Made by a program: the position numbers and the translations under genes. From Candidatus Cloacimonadota bacterium (lineage in GTDB: Bacteria; Cloacimonadota; Cloacimonadia; Cloacimonadales; Cloacimonadaceae), in the NCBI GenBank assembly GCA_012519465.1, contig JAAYQD010000103.1, positions 1 to 5,461 on the forward strand: 5,461 bases of DNA, written 5' to 3'. Under the pieces are notes generated by a model that worked only from the letters and a program-made list of their open reading frames with translations, made no database searches and was not told the DNA's origin. Shown one piece after another: positions 1 to 5,461 of this stretch. How positions within the stretch are numbered: the first letter of the stretch is position 1; each line of letters begins with the position of its first letter.

Positions 1-121
1 GATCAAATATCAGCTTTTTGTAGATCCATTCCATAAGCTGCTTGCCACGGTAGACAGGGAAATCCTTGGCGATGAGGGCGGCTAAATCTGTGGGATTGAT
101 CCCGTAAAGAGAATTTAGCAT
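1..121 (-). CDS. rlmN: RlmN, dual-specificity 23S rRNA (adenine-2503)/tRNA (adenine-37) methyltransferase, N-terminal fragment
   Basis: This is the first 40 codons of a gene cut by the left edge of the window. The visible protein starts MLNSLYGINPTDLAALI and continues to a YRGKQLMEWIYKK segment at about residues 24-36. That segment matches the conserved N-terminal 'yRakQi..WiY.k' helix of RlmN-type radical SAM enzymes. The family methylates C2 of A2503 in 23S rRNA and A37 of some tRNAs, using a CxxxCxxC iron-sulfur cluster and a methyl-carrying cysteine; those parts lie outside the window. The ATG at 121-119 lies inside the last codons of ricT, giving a 7-base overlap, and no in-frame start is seen just upstream. 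No strong Shine-Dalgarno is visible, so translation is probably coupled to ricT. The identification rests on one short motif, but the motif is characteristic. Cfr, the C8-methylating relative, is a less likely alternative. Confidence 0.8.
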   Translation of the reverse strand, partial: MLNSLYGINPTDLAALIAKDFPVYRGKQLMEWIYKKLIFD

Positions 122-954
122 GGCGCCTGGTCTGGGCTTTCCACCACTTTCAGCTTGGAAAACTCTGCCAGATTCAGATCGGCAGGCAGCTGTTCATCGT
201 CGCTGAGGTGCAATTTATCGTTGAGGATGTCATTTTTGACTACGTACATCTTTTTGTCTTTCAGCATCACGCAGGTGCCTAAGGCGGGGAATCCTTTGGC
301 TTCCTCCACATAGAACCCTTCTTCAAAACTGAGGCAACACAGGAGGCGTCCACAGGGTCCTGAGATCTTGGAGAGGTTGCTGGCAAGGTTTTGATCTTTT
401 GCCATTTTGATGGTTACCTGGCTAAAGCGTTTCAGAAAGCTGGCACAGCAATATTGATTGCCACACAAGCCAAAGCCTCCCAGGCGTCTGGCCTCGTCAC
501 GACCTGTGGTTTGATGCAGTTCGATGCGCGTCTTGAATACATTCGCCAATTCACGCACAAACACTCTGAAATCTATGCGTCCTTCTGCTGAAAAGAAGAA
601 GGTGAGCTTGTTGCCATCAAATTGGAATACTGTTTCGATGAGCTTCATGGTAAAAGGATAGCGCTGCACGATATTCAGAAACACCTCGGTGGCGCGTTCT
701 TCTTCGTGGGAAAGATTTAGCATTTTGGCGATATCCTCTTCGGTGGCGAGGCGTTTGATGACAACTTGCCGGTTGCCTTGCTGGGCAGGTGGCATCTCCG
801 GATCATTCACGCTGAGATGGGTAACCTGGGCGATATCATCTCCGCGCTCCACTTCCACGATGATGAGGTCTTCCGGTTGGATGGGCAGCCCTTCCGGGTT
901 TTTGTAATAGCCCAATCTTCCGGTTCTAAATTCTACTTCTATAAATCTGTGCAT
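115..954 (-). CDS. ricT: RicT (YaaT) / PSP1 domain protein, iron-sulfur regulatory subunit
   Basis: The 279-residue protein has the full PSP1/RicT pattern. An N-terminal beta-rich part is followed by RIDFRVFVRELANVF (126-140) and the block GRDEARRLGG (151-160). Next come two cysteine clusters, C164/C169/C170 and C201/C206/C207, separated by the family signature IKMAKDQNL (182-190). A short C-terminal domain begins near G226. In Bacillus subtilis, RicT joins RicA and RicF in a complex carrying [4Fe-4S] clusters that promotes RNase Y-dependent mRNA processing and affects sporulation and biofilm decisions. The cysteines here fit cluster binding. The first cluster reads LCGNQYCC rather than the common PCGRxLCC. 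The start ATG directly follows the TAA of the upstream GlmU-like gene, and a GGAG at 960-963 sits 5 bases before it. Neither RicA nor RicF is in the window, so the partner and role in this organism are inferred. Confidence 0.93.
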   Translation of the reverse strand: MHRFIEVEFRTGRLGYYKNPEGLPIQPEDLIIVEVERGDDIAQVTHLSVNDPEMPPAQQGNRQVVIKRLATEEDIAKMLNLSHEEERATEVFLNIVQRYPFTMKLIETVFQFDGNKLTFFFSAEGRIDFRVFVRELANVFKTRIELHQTTGRDEARRLGGFGLCGNQYCCASFLKRFSQVTIKMAKDQNLASNLSKISGPCGRLLCCLSFEEGFYVEEAKGFPALGTCVMLKDKKMYVVKNDILNDKLHLSDDEQLPADLNLAEFSKLKVVESPDQAPC

Positions 955-2172
955 TTAATCTCCATAATCGAGCTTTGCAATGCGGCTGTAAAGCTCTTTT
1001 TCTGCTGTGGACAGATTTAGTTTGCGGCGCTGTTTTACATGCTGGGCAGTGTGCATGAAAGCAGGGGTGCGATAGGGACGCAGGTCGTTTGCCATACCCC
1101 AGCTAAAATCCGGGATAAAGCCATCGATCAGGGGATTGCCCCACAGGTTTGCCGCCACGCCTATCACGGTGCCGGTATTGATGCTGCAATTGATGCCCAG
1201 CTTGGTGTGGTCACCAATCACACATCCCATAAACATGGTGCCGCTATCTATCTTCTGTCCGGCAGGATAGCTGTAAAAGGATACCTCATCGTAGGTGTTT
1301 TTGAGGTCGCTATTATTGGTATCGGCACCGATATTTACCCATTCTCCCACAAAGCTGTGCCCCAAAAAGCCGTCATGCTGTTTGTTTGAATAAGCCTGAA
1401 AGATGCAATTCTCCACCTCTCCGCCTATTTTGCACACAGGGCCGATGGAGGTGCCGGGATATATCTTGGCGGCTATTTTGATGATACTGTTTTTACCCAC
1501 ATAAGCGGGACCGATGATCACCGCATTGGGCATCACCAATACATCTTCATCGATGACGATGGGGCCCTCGGAGGCGTCCAGCACCACTCCGGGTTTCAGC
1601 TGCACTCCATCCCCCAGCCACACCGAATAGGGGTTGAGCACGGTAACGCCAGGCTCCGTCTCAAAGCTGCTATCCTGATCATAAAAATACATCTCAAAAT
1701 CCTGACGTATCAGCCCATCCACAGCATTAATCAAATCTGGAATATGACGGAATAACATCTGGCTTTCGCCTTGGATTTCCTCAGATGCCCTTTGCATCTC
1801 TTTTAGTGATTGCGGGGTAAAAGGCAGGGCTGTATTGAGGCGAAGGGCTACCAAGGCGGCATCAGAGATGAGGCTTTGCCCTGGTTTTAGCTCTTTTACC
1901 TGTTTGATATTCTCAGGCGAGGGTATCAGCCGGGAATTGACCAACAATTCACCCACCTGTGCATCCTGATTGATGAGCCACTGGGGATGGCGTTCAGAAT
2001 ATATGTCTGCCAGCCTGCCTTCCAGCCAGAGGTGTTCAGCCTCGTCTTTATCATCAGATAGCAGGCTTTGCAGGCGTTGGCGCAGTTTAAGGATTCCACA
2101 GCGCAAATCCCCGATACTGCGGGTGAGCGATAGCGGGTAAAAGGCAGAAGGGTTGTCGTCGAATATAATCAT
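955..2172 (-). CDS. GlmU-like sugar nucleotidyltransferase with left-handed beta-helix acyltransferase domain (Bacteroidetes type)
   Basis: The 405-residue protein matches the alternative GlmU family found in Bacteroidetes and relatives. The N-terminus, MIIFDDNPSAFYPLSLTR then DLRCGILKLRQR (22-33), is the family's equivalent of a nucleotidyltransferase start. It lacks the classical GlmU loop LAAGxGTRM. From about residue 183 to 350, hexapeptide-repeat turns form a left-handed beta-helix. They include the signature NKQHDGFLGHSF (263-274), EWVNIGADTNNSDLKN (277-292), GDHTKLGIN (320-328), NTGTVIG (332-338) and FIPDFSWG (352-359). By family, it probably makes or uses UDP-GlcNAc (acetylation of GlcN-1-P and uridylylation) for peptidoglycan or other glycans, but the substrate is not proven here. 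The start overlaps the upstream glycosyltransferase stop as ATGA, with AAAGGAG at 2180-2186 as ribosome binding site. The TAA stop abuts the ricT start. The adjoining glycosyltransferase and PBP genes support an envelope role. Confidence 0.88.
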   Translation of the reverse strand: MIIFDDNPSAFYPLSLTRSIGDLRCGILKLRQRLQSLLSDDKDEAEHLWLEGRLADIYSERHPQWLINQDAQVGELLVNSRLIPSPENIKQVKELKPGQSLISDAALVALRLNTALPFTPQSLKEMQRASEEIQGESQMLFRHIPDLINAVDGLIRQDFEMYFYDQDSSFETEPGVTVLNPYSVWLGDGVQLKPGVVLDASEGPIVIDEDVLVMPNAVIIGPAYVGKNSIIKIAAKIYPGTSIGPVCKIGGEVENCIFQAYSNKQHDGFLGHSFVGEWVNIGADTNNSDLKNTYDEVSFYSYPAGQKIDSGTMFMGCVIGDHTKLGINCSINTGTVIGVAANLWGNPLIDGFIPDFSWGMANDLRPYRTPAFMHTAQHVKQRRKLNLSTAEKELYSRIAKLDYGD

Positions 2173-3323
2173 TTCCTTGCTCCTTTGGGTGGTCTTTTAC
2201 CATGCCAGATAAAGAGGTTGAACTGCCCCAAGACCATGGTAAAGACCAAAAAGAATGTTTGAATCACTATCCACAGGGGATAAAATCTCATCATCCGTGA
2301 AGTGACGCCAAAGCGGGATCTGGCATAGCTCAGGAAGGTGAGCTCGATCGCAATCCGAAACACAAATGCCCCTAACGCCAGCTTCCAATTGAAGAAAGCC
2401 AACAGCGGCGCTCCCCAATACATAAATGCCATGGAGAGCAGGATGAAGAAGAACTCCGGATTGAACTTGAGCTGATACTTCATATTGGAAGCCCAGCGCG
2501 CACGTTGATTGGATAGCTGTTGCCAGGATTCCACTGGATAGGTATGCACAAATGAGCGGGGATCGAAGTTGAAGATAATGCGCTTGCCTGATCTGCGCAA
2601 TAGCTGCATCAGGTTCACGTCGTCTCCGGATATCAGGTGGCGGATCTGGTCAAAACCACCCACATCCTCCCAGGCTCTGCGTGTGTATGCCAGGTTTTGC
2701 CCGATGCAAGCCCAGCTTTTACCCAGCGTATATCCTCCGCCCAAAACCAGATAGGTGGCGGCAAAATCAAAGTGTTCATACTTGTGCAAAAGCGAAGCTT
2801 GGTCCCAATCTTTGAGCAGTGTGCGCGAATACCCTGCCACCATGGAGATATCATCGGTAAAGGCTTCCACCATGGAGCTTACCCACGTCAAGGGCACAAT
2901 GCAATCTGCATCTGTGGTCAGGATCAGTTCTCCGATGGATGCCTTGATGGCTATTTCCATGGCTTGCTTTTTGGGAGACACCACATTTTCTCTGCCCTTC
3001 ACCTTGATATAATGGACATTCACGCCCAGATCGGAGTATGATCTTACCACACCTTCCGTATCGTCTTCAGAATCATCATCTGCTACTATCACTTCATACA
3101 ATTCCTTGGGGTAGTTTTGGTTTACCAGGCTGGTGAGCAGTGTGGGCAGATTGGCAGCCTCATTGCGTCCCACCACTATTACGGACACGGTGCGTTTCTT
3201 ATAGCTTTTGGCAGGGTTATAATTCTTGTAACCCCAATAAAAACGGACACAATGAATGATGTAGGTAACAAAGCCGCTTGCTACCAAAACAATGAGCAGA
3301 TAATAGAGGAAACTTAAAATCAA
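2169..3323 (-). CDS. Membrane-bound family 2 glycosyltransferase (COG1215-like)
   Basis: The 384-residue protein has an N-terminal membrane segment (about 3-29), a cytoplasmic GT-A domain, and three hydrophobic segments near 291-311, 313-333 and 347-368. GT2 motifs appear in order: SVIVVGRNEAANL (47-59), the nucleotide-binding acidic stretch ADDDSEDD (81-88), the metal-binding DAD (138-140), GDD (233-235) as the likely catalytic-base region, and QRARW (273-277), the QxxRW box of polysaccharide-synthase-like enzymes. It probably transfers a sugar from a UDP- or similar donor to a lipid or growing glycan at the inner membrane. The acceptor and sugar cannot be read from sequence. The only usable start is TTG at 3323-3321. 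A stop codon lies two codons upstream in frame (3329-3327), and the next in-frame ATG is past the catalytic aspartates of the first motif. AGAGGA at 3330-3335 is a good ribosome binding site. The TTG overlaps the TGA of the PBP reading frame, and the 3' end overlaps the GlmU-like gene by 4 bases. Confidence 0.92.
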   Translation of the reverse strand: MILSFLYYLLIVLVASGFVTYIIHCVRFYWGYKNYNPAKSYKKRTVSVIVVGRNEAANLPTLLTSLVNQNYPKELYEVIVADDDSEDDTEGVVRSYSDLGVNVHYIKVKGRENVVSPKKQAMEIAIKASIGELILTTDADCIVPLTWVSSMVEAFTDDISMVAGYSRTLLKDWDQASLLHKYEHFDFAATYLVLGGGYTLGKSWACIGQNLAYTRRAWEDVGGFDQIRHLISGDDVNLMQLLRRSGKRIIFNFDPRSFVHTYPVESWQQLSNQRARWASNMKYQLKFNPEFFFILLSMAFMYWGAPLLAFFNWKLALGAFVFRIAIELTFLSYARSRFGVTSRMMRFYPLWIVIQTFFLVFTMVLGQFNLFIWHGKRPPKGARK

Positions 3324-3658
3324 TCTTCATCCTCTGTATTGGATTCTATTTGGTCATAATATCCCCAGCGCGTGGGATAGAAATTTAAGGCAAGGGTATC
3401 CGCCACCACGGGAGGCACGTTGTCTTCAATAAAGATCTCTGTAATACCCCCGCTTTGGGTGGCAAAACCCGTGTATGGATTGATGCTTCTTTTTACAATA
3501 TTGGAAGGTACCTTAAACTCGTAGCGGGGGTCATTAGTCTTGGGATAGTGCCCCTTGTTGTCATGTTTGAGCGCAGATGCCATGATGCGTCCCCAGATGT
3601 TGGATGCCTGCGCTTTGCCCAGATGCAGCCTGTTATTGTCAAACCCTGTCCAGATGCC
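3320..3658 (-). CDS. C-terminal part of the PBP1A-type penicillin-binding protein, separated by an in-frame amber codon
   Basis: This is the same reading frame as the large PBP gene, continuing directly after a TAG at 3661-3659. It runs 112 codons to a TGA at 3322-3320. It starts GIWTGFDNN, the normal class A PBP continuation (G-V/I-W-x-G-x-D) after SWFIGFN. It then has LGKAQASNIWGRIMASAL, matching the usual 'aapiW..iM..al' segment, and later PYTGFA and EIFIEDNVPP, typical of PBP1A tails. The frame and family pattern are intact, so this is the tail of the upstream gene and not an independent gene. If translated separately, the only standard start is ATG at 3583-3581, with GGGGA at 3590-3594 six bases upstream. 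That 87-residue product would lack any catalytic motif. Reinitiation there could still preserve coupling to the glycosyltransferase, whose TTG overlaps this TGA. Confidence 0.85.
   Translation of the reverse strand, partial: GIWTGFDNNRLHLGKAQASNIWGRIMASALKHDNKGHYPKTNDPRYEFKVPSNIVKRSINPYTGFATQSGGITEIFIEDNVPPVVADTLALNFYPTRWGYYDQIESNTEDED
3330..3335 (-). promoter_or_regulatory. Shine-Dalgarno site for the TTG-initiated glycosyltransferase
   Basis: The minus strand reads AGAGGA, then a 6-base spacer, then TTG. The site lies within the last codons of the PBP reading frame. It supports the TTG at 3323-3321 as the true start, because an in-frame stop only two codons upstream rules out any earlier start. 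Confidence 0.75.
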
Positions 3659-3661
3659 CTA
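3659..3661 (-). other. In-frame TAG (amber) codon within the PBP1A transpeptidase domain
   Basis: The frame reads W-F-I-G-F-N-D-R-F-T, TAG, G-I-W-T-G-F-D, with no change of phase. The combined frame 5389-3320 would encode 689 residues with one unknown at position 577, an ordinary length for PBP1A. The four other complete stop codons in the window are TGA (PBP frame end), TGA (glycosyltransferase), TAA (GlmU-like) and TAA (ricT); the partial gene at the right edge also ends in TAA. None is TAG. The codon is one substitution from TTG, TCG, CAG, TGG, TAC/TAT, AAG or GAG. It may be a sequencing error, a mutation or a recoded or suppressed codon. Confidence 0.9.
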
Positions 3662-5389
3662 GGTAAAGCGATCGTTGAAGCCAATAAACCAGGAGTCATG
3701 GTTTTGGGAGGTGGTACCCGTTTTGCCGGCTGCTGGCCAATTGTATCCGCTTCTGGCGCCTCTGCCGGTACCGCTCTCCGTCACAGATTGCAGCATGCTG
3801 GTCATCAGATACGCCACCTGTGGGGAACAAACGCGGTATTTTTGAGCCATGCCACGTTCCAACACCCGTCCTTTGATATCCTCCACTTTTGTGATGAATA
3901 TCGGGGCACTGCGGTATCCCTGATTGGGGAAAGCCGTATAGCCGGAGATCAGATCGATGGGCGTAACCTCATAAGAGCCCAGGGCAGCAGTGAGGTTATC
4001 CGCACGAACGTTCAGCCCAAAGCGCTGGAAGGATTCATTCACTGTATCCAGCCCCAGGTCATAAGCACATTTTACCGCCCAGATATTATAGGAATGGGTG
4101 ATCGCCACGCGCATGCGTTTATAGCCATACGATCCGCCACCGGCATTGCGAGGCCTCCAGTTTCCAAAGGAAACCGGTGCATCATTGATAATGGTGGCTG
4201 GCGTATAGCCCTTTTCCACCGCCAAGGTATAGTAAACTGGTTTGATGGAGGAGCCCGGTTGGCGCTTGGCTTGGGTCATCCGGTTAAACTTGCTGTGTTC
4301 GATGTTGCGCCCTCCAATGAGCGCCCTCACATAGCCGGTCTTATTCTCCATCAACACCAAGCCACCCTGAATATATTTGGTTTCTATATCATGGGTGCCG
4401 GGTGCTATATCTGAGTATTTGTTTCTATAGCCAGAGCCGCGTTCGATGTCTGTAAGATAGCCGTTCAAAATGGAATAAGCAGAGCTGGACATATCAGGAT
4501 CCAGGGTGGTATAAATCCTCAAGCCACCCTCAAACAAACGCTCTGTGCCATACTTTCTCTCCAGATAGGTTCTGATATGTTCGATAAAATAATCCGAAGC
4601 ATACCTGCGCATGATGCCTTCCTGGGGTTGAACAGGGGTATCGATGGCAATCTGATACTCTTCCTTGGTTATCTTTTTGGCTTTCAGCATTCTGGACAGC
4701 ACAAAGTCACGTCTTTTTTTGGCATTTTCCGGATGCCGAATGGGATCGTAATAGTTTGGTCTTTGGATCATCCCCACCAGCATGGCGGATTCTGGCAGGG
4801 TGAGATCACGGGCGTGTTTATTGAAGTAATAAAGTGCCGCTGTTTCCACGCCATGCACCTGCCCGCCCCAAAAGATTTTATTAAAATAGATTTCCAGAAT
4901 CTCATCTTTGCTAAAGGTGGCCTCAATCCTAAACGCCAGAATTGCCTCTTTGATCTTGCGGCTCAGCTGTTTATCCAGAGTGAGGAACATATTGCGCGCC
5001 ATCTGCTGGGTGATGGTGCTGGCGCCTTGGGAATATCCACCTGTGGTGATATCCACAAATACTGCTCTCATAAGGCTCAAAGGGTCCATCCCGGGATGGT
5101 AATAAAAACGCTTGTCCTCTGTAATCAGAAGGGCATCGATCAGATGTGGAGGAAGCTCTTTGAGAGACGTGAGCTTGCGCTTTTCAAAGGCAAAAAGATA
5201 GATCATCTTGCCATTGCAATCATACACTTCACTGCCGGTGCGCAGGGTGAAATTGCGCAGCTCCGCCGTGGGCGGCAGGTCATCCTGATAAAACCAGAAT
5301 AGCCCCACCACTATGCCCACTATTACACAGGAGCCCAGGCAGAATATGGCGAGGGCTTTCCTGAACTTTTTATTTTTGAATATCTTCAT
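3659..5389 (-). CDS. mrcA: PBP1A-type bifunctional penicillin-binding protein (GT51 glycosyltransferase + transpeptidase), stopped early by amber
   Basis: Class A PBPs polymerise lipid II and cross-link peptidoglycan on the outer face of the inner membrane. This 576-residue frame has a short basic N-terminus and a single membrane anchor (about 11-34). The GT51 domain follows with EDKRFYYHPGMDP (91-103, E91 the likely catalytic glutamate), GASTITQQMARNMFL (122-136), KDEILEIYFN (161-170) and the GVETAALYYF region (180-189). The transpeptidase domain has S380-x-x-K383 in QPGSSIKP, S433-Y-N435 as the SxN box, and K556-T-G-T559. All catalytic residues therefore precede the TAG at codon 577. The last strands of the transpeptidase fold lie beyond it (3658-3320), so the truncated product would probably misfold or be weak. 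The ATG at 5389-5387 overlaps an upstream TAA as TAATG. A GAGG at 5400-5403 lies 10 bases upstream, a slightly long spacing. The PBP1A identity is firm; whether the product is full length is not. Confidence 0.93.
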   Translation of the reverse strand: MKIFKNKKFRKALAIFCLGSCVIVGIVVGLFWFYQDDLPPTAELRNFTLRTGSEVYDCNGKMIYLFAFEKRKLTSLKELPPHLIDALLITEDKRFYYHPGMDPLSLMRAVFVDITTGGYSQGASTITQQMARNMFLTLDKQLSRKIKEAILAFRIEATFSKDEILEIYFNKIFWGGQVHGVETAALYYFNKHARDLTLPESAMLVGMIQRPNYYDPIRHPENAKKRRDFVLSRMLKAKKITKEEYQIAIDTPVQPQEGIMRRYASDYFIEHIRTYLERKYGTERLFEGGLRIYTTLDPDMSSSAYSILNGYLTDIERGSGYRNKYSDIAPGTHDIETKYIQGGLVLMENKTGYVRALIGGRNIEHSKFNRMTQAKRQPGSSIKPVYYTLAVEKGYTPATIINDAPVSFGNWRPRNAGGGSYGYKRMRVAITHSYNIWAVKCAYDLGLDTVNESFQRFGLNVRADNLTAALGSYEVTPIDLISGYTAFPNQGYRSAPIFITKVEDIKGRVLERGMAQKYRVCSPQVAYLMTSMLQSVTESGTGRGARSGYNWPAAGKTGTTSQNHDSWFIGFNDRFT

Positions 5390-5461
5390 TATTCTGCAGC
5401 CTCAATTCTTTTATCTGGGGAAAGATTGCCGTAGCTATACGGGCAATTATCATTCCGCTGA
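5389..5461 (-). CDS. C-terminal tail of an unidentified upstream gene (partial)
   Basis: From the right edge one minus-strand frame runs 23 codons to a TAA at 5391-5389. It encodes a hydrophilic tail that includes NDNCPYSYGNLSPDKR. The stop shares its last base with the PBP start (TAATG), the same close-contact style as the other junctions here, and this is the main reason to prefer it. A second frame is also open, from an ATG at 5453-5451 (or earlier) to a TAA at 5372-5370, and would overlap the PBP start by about 20 bases. It cannot be excluded. I do not recognise either peptide, so no function is proposed. Confidence 0.5.
   Translation of the reverse strand, partial: QRNDNCPYSYGNLSPDKRIEAAE

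Noticed and set aside
1039..1389. Plus-strand open frame opposite the beta-helix region of the GlmU-like gene
   Set aside because: Its Gly/Ile/Val-rich translation is explained by the hexapeptide repeats on the other strand.
2637..3041. Plus-strand open frame opposite the glycosyltransferase
   Set aside because: It is antisense to the GT2 catalytic motifs and has no recognisable domain.
3659..3661. Frameshift as the cause of the split PBP gene
   Set aside because: The two parts are in the same phase and the conserved motif continues without loss or gain of bases, so this is a single nonsense codon.
3600..3661. Possible recoding stem-loop downstream of the amber codon
   Set aside because: I looked for complementary arms in the following bases on the minus strand. 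I saw only a short repeated GCATCTGG and the CCTAGG palindrome at the stop itself, with no convincing hairpin.
3455..4414. Long plus-strand open frame (319 codons) opposite the PBP gene
   Set aside because: It is antisense to the conserved transpeptidase domain, spans the amber site by chance, and its translation has no recognisable motif and an odd His/Cys/Gly-rich composition. It is a shadow of the real gene.
4577..5302. Plus-strand open frame (241 codons) opposite the PBP GT51 domain
   Set aside because: The opposite strand carries all GT51 motifs in order. This frame has no family pattern and no convincing ribosome binding site.
1..5461. Rho-independent terminators, promoters, tRNAs, CRISPR or insertion sequences
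   Set aside because: Genes abut or overlap throughout, and no GC-rich hairpin with T-run, repeat array, terminal inverted repeat or transposase was seen.

Overview
The window is a run of genes that all lie on the minus strand, so transcription goes from high to low coordinates. It contains no RNA gene, mobile element, repeat array or CRISPR, and no gene-free stretch longer than a few bases. In transcription order it holds: the tail of an unidentified gene at the right edge; a bifunctional class A penicillin-binding protein (PBP1A type); a membrane-bound family 2 glycosyltransferase; a GlmU-like sugar nucleotidyltransferase/acyltransferase with a left-handed beta-helix; a RicT/PSP1-domain iron-sulfur protein; and the first 40 codons of the 23S rRNA/tRNA adenine methyltransferase RlmN, cut by the left edge.

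Every gene junction is a contact or overlap of a few bases (TAATG, TTGA, ATGA, TAA directly followed by ATG, then a 7-base overlap). This indicates one polycistronic transcript with translational coupling. The first three complete genes concern the cell envelope: peptidoglycan polymerisation and cross-linking, sugar transfer at the membrane, and probable UDP-sugar supply. The last two concern RNA metabolism and the ribosome.

The most notable observation is an in-frame amber codon (TAG, 3659-3661) inside the transpeptidase domain of the penicillin-binding protein, just after the KTG box. The same frame stays open for 112 more codons that read as a normal PBP1A C-terminus, then ends in a TGA overlapping the TTG start of the glycosyltransferase. 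This could be a sequencing error, a recent nonsense mutation, or amber readthrough or reassignment. The sequence alone cannot decide.

The GlmU-like protein is of the type known from Bacteroidetes, and the PBP1A/RicT neighbourhood also resembles that group. The organism is therefore probably a member of the FCB assemblage (Bacteroidetes, Cloacimonadota and relatives). A Cloacimonadota-like anaerobe is a plausible guess, but it rests on gene type and order only. Apart from the amber codon, the region is ordinary housekeeping sequence, and I see no clear undescribed system.
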